64,000 bases of DNA from Pseudomonas viridiflava (GTDB taxonomy: Bacteria > Pseudomonadota > Gammaproteobacteria > Pseudomonadales > Pseudomonadaceae). The position numbers were made by a program, and so were the translations under genes. The stretch covers positions 376,223-440,222 of the forward strand of contig NZ_LKEH01000025.1 in NCBI RefSeq assembly GCF_001642795.1. Direction: 5' to 3'. Within the stretch, counting starts at the first letter, position 1, and every line of letters begins with the position of its first letter. The notes beneath the pieces were generated by a model. That model had not been told where the DNA came from. It saw nothing but the letters and a program-made list of their open reading frames with translations, and searched no databases. Below, piece after piece: positions 33,849-42,793 of this stretch.

Positions 33849-36800
33849 TCAGAAGCGGACCGTCACACCTGCGTTCACCGAATGGAAGCGTGTGTCGGTG
33901 CCGAACTGGCCCTGATAGGACAGTCCAAGGTCGGTCTGCTTGTTCAGTCGCACCTTCGCGCCGACTTCAGTCAAGGCCGTGTCGCGGGTTTGAGAAACGC
34001 CTTGCACTTCGAAGTTCGGACCACCGGCAAAGGACTGGACGTTTCGCGGATCCAGATCACCGTAGGCGCGTCTCCAGCCCAGCGAGCCGTAAAGCTCGGT
34101 GTTGAGGTTTGCCACGTTTGCATGGGTCGATGCGCGCATGCCCACGGTCGAGAACACGGTGTTCTGCTTGTCGCTGGACACATCCAGAGCGGCCGCTCCG
34201 CCTTTTTCACGCATGTCGTCCGCGTTGTAGCGCACGTAGGAAAGCCCGGCGAAAGGTTCCAGAGACACGCTGCCGACCGGTATGCGGTAAGCCGCTTCAG
34301 TACTGGCCTGCAGCGACTGCGCGTTGCGTTTGCCGGTCAGATGATCGCTGAACCCGGCAAACGCCACGTTCCGCTCGCTTTCTAGCTTGTGCCAGGTGTA
34401 GCCGATGTCTGCACTCAGGCGCAGGGCATCGATCTGGGCACCGGTGTAGAGGCCGAGGTGGTAGTTGTCGCTGTGGCCTTCGGCATCAGTATTATCGGCG
34501 TCGAACTTCGAACGGCTATAGCCCGCGTAGACACCGCCGCGCCAATCCGGATTGAAGCTGCCGTCTGCCCCGAACAGCACACCGCCGGTGCTTTGGCTCA
34601 AGCCGTTGACGCCGTTACGGCTGTCCAGTTGAGTCCAGTTGCCGAAGGGTTGCACCCAGGCGCCGTTTTCGGCGGCTGGCGTGGCCGGCATCAGGTTGAG
34701 TGCCATGGCTGGCATGCGCACGGTACCGTTGTCCAGAAGGCCCCGCAGACGAGTGCCCAATACGCCGGACACCACCTGGCTGTTGGCGATCAGAGCCGTC
34801 GAAGTACTGCTCAGCGAGTCGCCGGACAGTTGATCAGCCGCATCACGCGCGCTGTCTGCGTCCAGAATCAGCAGGTTGTTGTACAGACGCAGGGACTCGC
34901 CGCTCTGCTGGAGTGCGCCGAGCGCGCCAGCGGTATTGAACTGATTGGAGGTCACCATGACCGTCTGGAAGATACCCGGCGCAGGAGCCGGTGTGGGCTC
35001 TGGCGTTGGTGTTGGCTCTGGAGTTGGCGTAGGTGTAGGCGTTGGCTCTGGAGTGGGAGTCGGTGTTGGTTCTGGATTTGGTGTCGGTGTCGGTTCAGGT
35101 GTAGGTGTAGGCGTCGGTTCGGGAGTCGGGGTCGGCGTTGTATTTTTCTGCTCGATGGTGAGGTTCAGATCGTTGGCCGTGCGCTGCAATCCGACATTCA
35201 GGAATGCTGAATTGGTCGCTGCCTGTGCATAGGCTGTTCCTGGCGTGGCGCCCTCGACCAGCCCACCCTGGGCGGAAAGCAGGGTGTAGGTCCTGCCGCT
35301 CTGATAACTCTGCGCCGGGTCCAGCGCGGTGACGTTGACCTGAGTTCCACGCAGGGTCGCTGTGCCGCTTACGTTGATTCGGTCTGACGCGCCGTTGCCA
35401 GCAATGTCTGCGGCATAACGCGAACCTGCCGCCATGTCCAGGTCGCCTTGGATGGCCAGCGCACCGATGGCGTTTTCACCTGGAGACAACGTGCCGCCTG
35501 ACGCGACCTGAGTGCTGCCGACCTGACCGACACCGGCCAGAACGCCGCCGTCCAGCACCTGGGCACTGTTGGTGTAGACCCCGAACTCGTTGCGACCCGC
35601 AGTGCCGTTGACCACGAGAGTACCGTTGCCGACGTTAAACCGTGAAAGGCTCTGGGTAGTGGCCGTATTGCCGCGTTGGTTGACCTGGTCCACGTTCCCC
35701 GACAGCACGAGACGTCCGCCGCGAACGACGACGCTACCGGCCAATCCGGAGGTATCACCGCTCAAGGTGGTGTTTCCGTTGAACGCATACACCCGGCCCG
35801 TTCCGCTCAAGGTGTTGGCAAACTGGAGATCGGCGTCCGTATGGTTGAACGCCAGGTATCCGTTACCGGTACCAAAGCGAATGGTGGTTGCCGGATCGAC
35901 TCGACCGGCGGACTGTGCCGCTCCAGCCGTCGTGGAATCGACATCGGTACGGTTGGGGTCCACTGCGACCGAACCTCCCACAGCGAGCGTGCCCCGTGTT
36001 GCCGTATTGAGATCGTTTATGGTGGTGAGGAGTATGCCGTTGGTGGCGCTCAGTTCGGCACCGTCGGACAGTGTCAGGTAAGTGCGGGTGGTGTTGCTGC
36101 CGAGTGTGAGGTCTTGTGCGGCGAGACGTGTGCCCTGGCCGGAAATGTTCACTTGATTGCTGGTGCTGCTGATGGCAGACCCCAGCGTCATTGAGTTGGT
36201 CGCCAGGACTGCACCGTTCTCAAGCGTCAGATCGCCTCTGTTGCTGAAGGCCCCGCTATTGTCCCAGCGCGTGCCTGCGCCAGATAATCTGACGGTGGAG
36301 TTGATGTCTACTGCCTCGCTGTTGATTTTGCCGCCATCATTGGCCGTGATGCTCGACTTATACACAAAGACGCCATTGGCAGTGATGTTGGCTGCATCGA
36401 CCAGCGAGTTCTGTCCACTCACCAGCAGGTCCGCTTGCGAAAATCGGTTGGAATTGGCCCCAAAAACGTCACCCAGATCCAGATCCCGCACCGACACCTG
36501 GCCCCCGTTGCGGACGGTCAGATCACCCTGACCGGCACCACCGATAACGATCGTGTTACCCAGCACGAATGAGGTACGCGGCACGATCCAGCGCGAACCC
36601 GCCCCTTCGACCACAACGCTGGCCTTGGCCATGTTGACGCCCGTACTGCTGGCCCGACCAATCATCTCGCCGCCTTCACTGGTCACGGTTGCGCCATTGT
36701 TGATCGTGAGACTGGCCGTGTTGCCGTCTGTTGAACGCACTCTGATCTCGCCATCGATCACGCGGTCGCTGTTGAATGTTTCCTGAGCATCGTTAAGAAC

Positions 36801-36881
36801 AAAGTCCGCTGCCTGAGTCTCTGGGAGCAGTGCAAGGGTAATCGCAAAAGCAAGGGGGGATATTCTGAATAAGGGGTTCAT
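33849..36881 (-). CDS. Classical autotransporter (type Va) with Pro-Thr-Glu linker
   Basis: The 1010-residue protein has a signal peptide ([20 protein letters not shown], cleavage likely after TQA at residue 24) and a passenger of about 550 residues with repeated beta-helix rungs ([32 protein letters not shown]). A 55-residue Pro/Thr/Glu linker (about 578-632) follows. A C-terminal 12-strand barrel of about 270 residues ends in VNAGVTVRF, the terminal Phe signal for BAM. The passenger has [19 protein letters not shown] near the N-terminus, as in polymorphic outer-membrane or PL1-like pseudomonad autotransporters. It has no visible protease or esterase motif, so an adhesin or structural surface role is likely. 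It stands alone. Confidence 0.9.
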   Translation of the reverse strand: MNPLFRISPLAFAITLALLPETQAADFVLNDAQETFNSDRVIDGEIRVRSTDGNTASLTINNGATVTSEGGEMIGRASSTGVNMAKASVVVEGAGSRWIVPRTSFVLGNTIVIGGAGQGDLTVRNGGQVSVRDLDLGDVFGANSNRFSQADLLVSGQNSLVDAANITANGVFVYKSSITANDGGKINSEAVDINSTVRLSGAGTRWDNSGAFSNRGDLTLENGAVLATNSMTLGSAISSTSNQVNISGQGTRLAAQDLTLGSNTTRTYLTLSDGAELSATNGILLTTINDLNTATRGTLAVGGSVAVDPNRTDVDSTTAGAAQSAGRVDPATTIRFGTGNGYLAFNHTDADLQFANTLSGTGRVYAFNGNTTLSGDTSGLAGSVVVRGGRLVLSGNVDQVNQRGNTATTQSLSRFNVGNGTLVVNGTAGRNEFGVYTNSAQVLDGGVLAGVGQVGSTQVASGGTLSPGENAIGALAIQGDLDMAAGSRYAADIAGNGASDRINVSGTATLRGTQVNVTALDPAQSYQSGRTYTLLSAQGGLVEGATPGTAYAQAATNSAFLNVGLQRTANDLNLTIEQKNTTPTPTPEPTPTPTPEPTPTPNPEPTPTPTPEPTPTPTPTPEPTPTPEPTPAPAPGIFQTVMVTSNQFNTAGALGALQQSGESLRLYNNLLILDADSARDAADQLSGDSLSSTSTALIANSQVVSGVLGTRLRGLLDNGTVRMPAMALNLMPATPAAENGAWVQPFGNWTQLDSRNGVNGLSQSTGGVLFGADGSFNPDWRGGVYAGYSRSKFDADNTDAEGHSDNYHLGLYTGAQIDALRLSADIGYTWHKLESERNVAFAGFSDHLTGKRNAQSLQASTEAAYRIPVGSVSLEPFAGLSYVRYNADDMREKGGAAALDVSSDKQNTVFSTVGMRASTHANVANLNTELYGSLGWRRAYGDLDPRNVQSFAGGPNFEVQGVSQTRDTALTEVGAKVRLNKQTDLGLSYQGQFGTDTRFHSVNAGVTVRF
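34985..35150 (-). repeat. Tandem Pro-Thr-Glu codon repeats in the autotransporter
   Basis: The coding strand repeats units for [12 protein letters not shown] peptides about a dozen times, with one PNP variant. Low-complexity repeats like this change length by slippage and would alter the distance between passenger and barrel without shifting the frame when 6-base or 12-base units are lost. Confidence 0.85.
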
Positions 36882-37167
36882 AACGACTCCAGATACTCCA
36901 TAAAAGCCACGACCGTGGCTGCCAGCCTTGAAGGCATTAGCGGTTCCGTTAGGCAGATTGCCAACGGCGGAAGTATCGAGAGGCTAAGTTGTAATGGATA
37001 TAGCACACATGAACTAGTAGCCACGCGCCATAGTGCGCATAGTACATCTGTACTATTGAGGCTGTTAAAAACGCTGGTTAGAGTTTTTGCCGAAGTTATA
37101 AGCCCCTTGTTATTGAATAACGGACCGCCGACCAAAACAGAGGTGAGTCCGCCAGCGGAGTGTGTGG

Positions 37168-37668
37168 ATGAAAAGTGCAGCGTTGTTTCCGTTGATTCTG
37201 GCCTTGTCGGGGTGCGCGGGTCTTGATCAGGCCATGTCCGTCACCAACGGCGTGTTCGACCAGACCGGTGACGTGCTGAGCGGCGATTTCAGAGGGTTGA
37301 TCGAAGCCAAACAGGCGACATTGACGCAGATCTGGAGCGATTGGGAAACAAACGAAGTCACTGCGAAGGAAAAGTGGGACGCCCAGACACTGATCATTCC
37401 AGGTGTTGTGCAGCGCATCACCAAGACAGGCAGCGCCATTGGCCAAAACCAGATCGCCGTCATCTTTACGGATCCGACCAATCCCAAATGTCAGGGCCAG
37501 GGTTTGACCCGTGATGACTTGCTGGTCAACAAGAAAAAGATCAGCAGTTTCAAAAAGGGTGACAAGGTTTTGATGAAGGGCGTGCTGGGAACTACCGAGT
37601 CGAAGTGGACGGATAATACGTCGTGCTGGCTGTCTTTTGACAAGGCTGAGTTTACGTTGCAGAAATAA
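37168..37668 (+). CDS. Small lipoprotein, possible OB-fold
   Basis: From ATG 37168 (GTG 37162 is an alternative) the product is 166 residues. It has a lipoprotein signal peptide with lipobox LSGC (KSAALFPLILALSGC). The mature part has ITKTGSAIGQNQIAVIFTDP, DLLVNKKKISSFKKGDKVLMKGVLG, and CWLSFDKAEF, a strand-rich pattern like tRNA_anti/OB-fold lipoproteins. Function unknown. It is the last host gene before the disrupted tRNA. 37669-37885 has no further gene. Confidence 0.7.
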   Translation: MKSAALFPLILALSGCAGLDQAMSVTNGVFDQTGDVLSGDFRGLIEAKQATLTQIWSDWETNEVTAKEKWDAQTLIIPGVVQRITKTGSAIGQNQIAVIFTDPTNPKCQGQGLTRDDLLVNKKKISSFKKGDKVLMKGVLGTTESKWTDNTSCWLSFDKAEFTLQK

Positions 37669-37885
37669 TGGGTGCTGTTGCGGCTGTGACTGGCTATATA
37701 TTTTAAAAATCCGAAGAGCTATTGAGAGTCAGCAAGGCCTGAGTTTTTTCCAATAACAATGCGCGATGGATGATCGCTGCGCTACAGGCAGAGTGTCAGT
37801 GATTTTTCGGGTGTGATGAGAGGGTAAACCAGAGCCGGATCAGTCAACGTTCCCTGACGCTCGGTAGCTTCAGTGGAAAGGTGAT

Positions 37886-37910
37886 ATGGAGCGGGTAGAG
37901 GGAATCGAAC
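37886..37910 (-). pseudogene. 3' part of disrupted tRNA-Gly(CCC)
   Basis: Read on the minus strand, this is the last 25 nt of a tRNA-Gly: GGTTCGATTCCC followed by TCTACCCGCTCCA. It includes half the T-loop, the T-stem and the 3' acceptor strand with encoded CCA. Joined to the 5' part at 47525-47573 it restores a perfect 74-nt tRNA. GAACC (37906-37910) is duplicated at 47520-47524. Confidence 0.9.
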
Positions 37911-37920
37911 CTTTATTGGA
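37911..37920 (+). repeat. Left terminal inverted repeat of the element
   Basis: TTTATTGGAC abuts the GAACC duplication. The last nine bases are the exact reverse complement of 47511-47519. A single extra T at 37911 makes the two junctions not strictly symmetric. Confidence 0.7.
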
Positions 37921-38047
37921 CATAGACGCCTGAAAGCGTGTATCCGTGTAGTGATACCCTTCCCTAAAGAGCCCGTTTTACGGGCGAATAGCTCCCTTTT
38001 CGATTGTGCACCATGGTGCGCCTTGATACGAAGGTCGGTTGACCAGA

Positions 38048-38251
38048 TCAGGACGCGGTACCCTTTTTTAAAATGTAATTCTCCCGCTCTAGGCGAGCGA
38101 TCGGTGCTTTGCCCGTGTTCGGATCACGAGAAGACTGGATTAGGATGGGGGAGTCGTTGCCGACTTGGCTGAACAGCGAAATCACCTCGTCAACATCGAT
38201 GAAGCGCAGAAAATTGTCCCTATCATGATCTGAGGTCAAGAATGCCCCCAC
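38048..38251 (-). CDS. Short unassigned frame near the left end of the element
   Basis: A 67-codon frame encodes an acidic segment (DHDRDNFLRFIDVDEVISLF) ending with IARLERENYILKKGTAS. It has no recognised family, and an adjacent minus-strand frame (38310-38466; contains ELENEVWQFTARSYAEG) is also protein-like but lacks a start codon. The two may be broken parts of one lost gene. Treat as low-confidence or pseudogene. A perfect hairpin (GCCCGT/ACGGGC, 37971-37985) lies to the left. Confidence 0.25.
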   Translation of the reverse strand: MGAFLTSDHDRDNFLRFIDVDEVISLFSQVGNDSPILIQSSRDPNTGKAPIARLERENYILKKGTAS

Positions 38252-38518
38252 TTAGGCTGCTTGCTTCCGAAAGCCGCCCACGCTGGTTCGATACAGGTGG
38301 GTCATGTCGTCATGGCCTGACGGGCGCGCACAGGGGGGGCAAAACAACGCCAATGACATCTGCCAGCCCCTCCGCGTACGAGCGAGCCGTAAACTGCCAA
38401 ACCTCGTTTTCCAGTTCAGCTTTTCCATCGCACGCTCTCAACCAATACCCATCGGATGCAATTTTTAGCTAAATCATGCTCCGGCACCACTGACCGAGGT
38501 TGTAATCGATTGCCACAC

Positions 38519-39217
38519 TCAGGGCTGGCTGGTGTAGCTGCAGATCAACTGCGAGATGATGGGCCCTTGTACAAACACAACCGCCGCGCTCAGCAAGGCC
38601 ATGCCTAGTACCGTAGAGAGCCATGCGCGAGTACCTCCGAAGTCATGAACCTGTCTCTGCATTTTAACGACAACCAAGCCGATGAAGAGCACGTAACCAA
38701 TTAACACCATGATATCCGACACCCTCGCCGTCGGGCTTTGCAAGATCGCTGTTGTGACCGCCTGGTCGTAGCTGATCGAAGTACAGTTTTGCGCCATCGC
38801 CTTGAAGCGTGCCCCGAGTGCCGGCATTTCAAACAGCTTGAGTACCACCAGCCAGCCAGAGACGTAGAAAAAGGTATTCACGCTGACCAATATCTCACGT
38901 CGGCTCCCTAGGATCCGAGCGGCCAATGCGAAACACATCCCGTAGAGCGCGACCAGCAACCAGTTAGCTACGGTCATTACCCCGGCAAACTCGATGGTGG
39001 GCGTAATGCCCGCCGACCGAGACGCTGGTAACCCCAGTAAACCCAGCCCGATCGCAACAAATATCCCAAACAACCAGGCCCGCGAGCAGATCCCGGTACG
39101 TGCTTTCATCCCATCAAAAAATGCTGTATTTGATTGGACGAGCGTCCGCGCGTCGTAGACGGATGCACATACGGTTGGCCACATTTTTTCAAGGAAAAAT
39201 CCTGCTATTTTTTCCAT
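38519..39217 (-). CDS. Polytopic membrane protein, Yip1-like layout
   Basis: From ATG 39217 (AAGGA seven bases upstream) the product has 232 residues; a longer frame to 39250 is possible. It has a soluble N-terminus of about 45 residues and five predicted transmembrane helices (examples: AWLFGIFVAIGLGLLGLPA, MTVANWLLVALYGMCFALA, DIMVLIGYVLFIGLVVVKM). The overall layout recalls Yip1-domain proteins, but I do not recognise a signature. It lies inside the element with defence-like neighbours. A role as a membrane effector is possible but speculative. Confidence 0.55.
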   Translation of the reverse strand: MEKIAGFFLEKMWPTVCASVYDARTLVQSNTAFFDGMKARTGICSRAWLFGIFVAIGLGLLGLPASRSAGITPTIEFAGVMTVANWLLVALYGMCFALAARILGSRREILVSVNTFFYVSGWLVVLKLFEMPALGARFKAMAQNCTSISYDQAVTTAILQSPTARVSDIMVLIGYVLFIGLVVVKMQRQVHDFGGTRAWLSTVLGMALLSAAVVFVQGPIISQLICSYTSQP

Positions 39218-39375
39218 ACTGCGATCCTTATAAGGTTGGCCGCTAAACATCAGTCATGCAGGACTCCTGCCGCTGTCTCATGATGCACAAGCCCGCCGAT
39301 GAGCCTGAGCACTTCAGGTTGTCCGACATGATAATTGAGTTCACTGAGCTATCCGTACCAAAAATTTGAGCCCAC

Positions 39376-39522
39376 CTTTGCCGTCTTTGGGTTCAGGGGA
39401 TAGCGGTTCGATCTGGCGTCCTTGAGGCCGATCCTTTAACCCTCTGGCGGTGCTGCTCAGCGGTGCATTCACCACCGAACCCGAACCCGAACCCGAAACG
39501 AAAACCTCAAAGACGGCAGAAG
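39376..39522. repeat. Long inverted repeat enclosing CGAACC tandem repeats
   Basis: TGCCGTCTTTG (39379-39389) and CAAAGACGGCA (39508-39518) are perfect complements. Flanking CCT/AGG and GGTT/AACC extend the stem to about 18 bp, with roughly 118 bases between. The enclosed segment ends in four near-tandem copies of CGAACC (39476-39497). It could be a small structured RNA, a MITE-like insertion or a control structure for the gene at 39607. Confidence 0.45.
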
Positions 39523-39606
39523 GTAGCAAACCGCACCACTGCTTCGAAACTAGAATTTCGCTTATCCTTCGAGCAGACTGGTACTAACTCAACAAAAGAG
39601 AAGCTG

Positions 39607-40467
39607 ATGAGCAGCCAAAGCGAGGCGCTGGAAGAGTTGCGGGCAGTGATCGGTGAGCAGTCGAAGCTCCTGACGTTGATTCTCTTCACGATTTCCGAAG
39701 GGCCAGTGTTGCGCCAAGGGCAATGGTTGTCCTGCAGCTTGGAAGCTGAACAGGCCCGCGCCACGGCTGCTGTTGCCATGGGCGCCGGCCAATCTTTAGG
39801 CACCGTGGTGAAAAACTCTGGTGAAAGGGGGCTTGCTGTGAGAGACCTCTATCCTATCGCTCGAAGCGTAGTTGAGGGGTTTATCAATGCTGCATTTTTC
39901 GCGACCCAGCCTGTTCATGTTGCACAGCGGGCTCTCGCGCATATCCCTTACGCAGCCTGGAAACATTCAAATCGGGTGATCGGCTCAGGGGATTTTATGA
40001 TGACCCTTGGCGATGATCCAACTCCCAAAGCAACTGCAGCTAGACTATTTCCTGATTTCGCGGGGCGAGGGCAGGACTCTTGGTGTTCGCTGGACGCCCC
40101 TTCCAGAATCAACCGGATAGGCCAGGTCGTGCAGGCTTCCGGGGGGGCATTTTTGGGGGCTTACGGTGGTATCTACTCCGTGTCCTCGGAAATCATTCAT
40201 GGATCTCTCTACGGGATGAGCTACTTCATGAGCGCTTACACTGGACAGGCGCGGACAACAGAGGCGTTTCAGCGCGGAACCGAGGGGCAGATGATCGACA
40301 TTCTGTCAGCCGTTGGGCATGCTGCCAGTGGTTTCATTTCAGCTTATGCAAATATTCATCGATATGGCCCGCTAGCGCTTGAAGAGCACGATTTGTTCAA
40401 AAGGCTATTCAAGGCTGCCACTGGGGACACGTGGGTGGGAGGGGATCCACGTGCTGAAATGCCATAG
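39607..40467 (+). CDS. DUF5677-like protein
   Basis: From ATG 39607 the product is 286 residues; the frame is open upstream to 39463, but that part encodes low-complexity PNPNPNPK from the CGAACC repeats and is unlikely to be translated. Two family-like blocks are visible: ARSVVEGFINAAFFATQP and SSEIIHGSLYGMSYFMSAY, the helical pattern with conserved R-E-N and S-x-H-G that marks DUF5677 proteins. Members often occur in defence islands and may be HEPN-like, but no catalytic role is established. It lies 314 bp upstream of the retron RT in the same direction. Confidence 0.55.
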   Translation: MSSQSEALEELRAVIGEQSKLLTLILFTISEGPVLRQGQWLSCSLEAEQARATAAVAMGAGQSLGTVVKNSGERGLAVRDLYPIARSVVEGFINAAFFATQPVHVAQRALAHIPYAAWKHSNRVIGSGDFMMTLGDDPTPKATAARLFPDFAGRGQDSWCSLDAPSRINRIGQVVQASGGAFLGAYGGIYSVSSEIIHGSLYGMSYFMSAYTGQARTTEAFQRGTEGQMIDILSAVGHAASGFISAYANIHRYGPLALEEHDLFKRLFKAATGDTWVGGDPRAEMP

Positions 40468-40641
40468 GTCTAGAGGCCTCCCTTTTTGAGGTTGTGGGAC
40501 GCGGATAGCTAGGTCTTAACGCGTAGGCATATCGTAATCGCTCTGAGTAATTGTCGTATTTTGGTGGTTGTCCGACGTTGGCCTGTAGAAGCCAGCAAAA
40601 GATGTTGACCGGCATTCAATGTCGTGATATCAATTTATTAT

Positions 40642-40772
40642 CGGGCTCGGGGCACAATTTAACTTTCCACTGACTATATGCGGTGGCCACTGCAAGGGTA
40701 GCTTTGCCTGATCGCGCTATACGGTTACGTTATCGATGGCGACGGTATAAGAGAAAATAGCCCCGAAACCCG
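40642..40772 (+). ncRNA. Candidate retron msr-msd RNA upstream of the RT
   Basis: A retron RT needs a structured RNA nearby, so I searched 40468-40781. CGGGCTCGGGGC (40642-40653) and GCCCCGAAACCCG (40760-40772) can pair over ten G-C pairs, as the a1/a2 repeats of retrons do, and close a 131-nt segment ending nine bases before the RT start codon. Inside lie a self-complementary GCGGTGGCCACTGC (40680-40693) and a longer hairpin with TATAC (40718-40722) / GTATA (40745-40749), msd-like. A TAGC motif (40699-40702) might contain the branching G, though its distance from a1 is unusual. Fold and branch point are not computed. Confidence 0.4.
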
Positions 40773-40781
40773 GTACTATTA

Positions 40782-42578
40782 ATGGATATCGATAGCATTT
40801 TTAAGGATTTATTTGGCCCTGGGTTTCAGAGCCTTGATGGGTTCTGCCGGCTATTGGAAGTTGATCAAAATAAACTTCTCAACTTTCTTTACAATAGGAA
40901 AGGTAGCCATTACGTAAGCTTTTCCATATTAAAGAAAAACAAGACCCATCGCTCCATTAAAGCCCCCAAGCGGGTTATGAAAAAAATTCAGCATGCGCTA
41001 TTGCCGCATCTTGAGAAATTCTACTCTCCCAAATCTTCCAGCCATGGCTTCGTCAAGGGTAGGAGCGTAAAGACTAATGCTCAGGTTCATTCCAGGAAGA
41101 GATATGTGTTCAACATTGATCTGAAGGATTTTTTCGAAAGCATACATTTCGGGCGAGTCAGAAATTTATTTATGGCGCACCCATTTAACGCACCCCACAA
41201 CGTTGCAACAGTGATTGCGCAGATCTGCTGCAGTGAAGGAAAGTTGGCCCAAGGTGCCCCCACCTCGCCGTTAATATCGAACATGATATGCCGTAAGCTT
41301 GATTCGCAGCTACAGGCTTTGGCAAAGACAAGTAAATGTCACTTTACACGATATGCGGACGATATCACGTTTTCCTTTACTAGCACCGCAAAACATTTGC
41401 CGAAAGACATTGTCGAAGTTTCCGAAGATGGTAGAGCAATACCGGGGCGTGAGTTAGAAGAAATCATTAGAGCCGCTGGGTTCGCCATAAACCCTGAAAA
41501 AACTCGTCTTCAGCACCGCACGCAGCGCCAGATGGTAACTGGCCTCGTCGTCAATGAGATGCCCAACGTAACGAGAGAATTCATCCGGTTAACGAGCTCA
41601 ATGATCAACGCTCTCAAGAGCTATGGGCCCGAGCTGGCAGAAGCCAAGTATCTGGAAATTTTAAAGGCAAAGAACCATACGCTGCAGCCTCGACAGCTTT
41701 TGCGAACAAATGACGGTAATGGTGACTTCTTTATCAAAGTGGTCAAGGGTCGACTGAATTACATTCAAATGATTCGCGGGCGAGGTGACAAGATCTACCG
41801 TCGGCTAGCATATGAATTGACAGTTGCTCTAGGTAAAGAGAATCCTGAGTTCAAAAAGTCACCCGAGGAGATTCTAGGTAATTCGATTTTTGTCGTGAAC
41901 AACATTATTAGCGAAAGTCAGGGGACAGCCTTCCTTCTGGAGGGGGTTGGCATTGTTACTAACGAGCATGTGGTGAGCGGGGTATCTAAAACTATCGCCC
42001 GTCACTCCATTTCATTTCACCGTGCCGGCGATACGAAAGAATATTCAGCAGAACTAATTCTTTCAGACAAAAAAGCAGACTTAGCTGTCTTTCGTCCCAA
42101 TGAAGATTTCCGAAATATCCCTGCTTTGAAGAAGTCCGACAAAACAATCGTTCGCGCCATGGATGCGGTTTTATCGATCGGCTTTCCCAAGTATCGAGAC
42201 GGGACTGCTCACTACATTGCGAGAGGGCATACTACTCAACGTCGCCGACAGGTTGATCTAGATCTCTGGTTAGTTGATTTTATGCTCTTGGAGGGAAACA
42301 GCGGTGGCCCTATGTTCAACGATTCAATGGAAGTAATCGGCGTCACAGCTAGAGGCGCTAAAAACAACATCGACGCTGCCCTTTACGGGTTCATCCCGCT
42401 AGAGAGCTTGAACAGTTTCATAAGCAGAAGCGATTTTATACTTCTGAATAGGTTGCACGACTATATGGGTAATGGATCACTAAGCCTCTTACCTGAAACT
42501 CTTGGCAAGGGGGTTTTGAGCATCACCTACCAAGCGATGCTTCGTAAGCAACGCCTTCAAGACGCTCCGGCAGCTTAA
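40782..42578 (+). CDS. Retron reverse transcriptase fused to trypsin-like protease
   Basis: The 598-residue protein is a two-domain fusion. Residues 1-350 are a retron RT with the retron-specific NAxxH motif (NAQVH 99-103), the catalytic YADD (191-194) and the VTG of region Y (QMVTGLVVN, VTG at 252-254). Residues about 375-540 are a chymotrypsin-fold protease with His396 (TNEHVV), Asp433 (KADLAVF) and Ser507 (EGNSGGP), a complete triad. No transmembrane segment or signal peptide is visible. RT-protease fusions are a known minority class among retrons, which act as anti-phage systems that guard a cell function and release an effector. The protease is the likely effector (inference). No ribosome site is clear before the ATG. 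The element carries it beside two nuclease-like genes. Confidence 0.88.
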   Translation: MDIDSIFKDLFGPGFQSLDGFCRLLEVDQNKLLNFLYNRKGSHYVSFSILKKNKTHRSIKAPKRVMKKIQHALLPHLEKFYSPKSSSHGFVKGRSVKTNAQVHSRKRYVFNIDLKDFFESIHFGRVRNLFMAHPFNAPHNVATVIAQICCSEGKLAQGAPTSPLISNMICRKLDSQLQALAKTSKCHFTRYADDITFSFTSTAKHLPKDIVEVSEDGRAIPGRELEEIIRAAGFAINPEKTRLQHRTQRQMVTGLVVNEMPNVTREFIRLTSSMINALKSYGPELAEAKYLEILKAKNHTLQPRQLLRTNDGNGDFFIKVVKGRLNYIQMIRGRGDKIYRRLAYELTVALGKENPEFKKSPEEILGNSIFVVNNIISESQGTAFLLEGVGIVTNEHVVSGVSKTIARHSISFHRAGDTKEYSAELILSDKKADLAVFRPNEDFRNIPALKKSDKTIVRAMDAVLSIGFPKYRDGTAHYIARGHTTQRRRQVDLDLWLVDFMLLEGNSGGPMFNDSMEVIGVTARGAKNNIDAALYGFIPLESLNSFISRSDFILLNRLHDYMGNGSLSLLPETLGKGVLSITYQAMLRKQRLQDAPAA

Positions 42579-42793
42579 TTCATGATCACTCCAAATGGGG
42601 GCTTTGGCGCGCCCCAGGCGATGAAACATCCAGTCTTGGCCTGGCCAGCTCCGGCATCCGCTCACCAACAAAGGCCAAGCACCGCCAACCCATAGCCCTG
42701 ACAGTTCTGCTGTGCGATCACGCAGATCCTGTTACCACAGATACGAAGTGCGTCCAAACTTACCCAGGCCGGGTTTGAAAATGATGGCCGAGA

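Noticed and set aside
36878..37135. An 85-codon minus-strand frame before the autotransporter
   Set aside because: It overlaps the autotransporter start region, has no ribosome site or protein-like motif, and more likely covers the promoter.
37911..37965. A further tRNA-like fold read from the left end (GGGTA...TACCC)
   Set aside because: The D-arm and anticodon arm do not form and only five of seven acceptor pairs match.
39376..39522. Type III toxin-antitoxin RNA repeat array
   Set aside because: Repeats are only six bases and the downstream protein is much larger than, and unlike, known ToxN toxins; kept only as a structured repeat.
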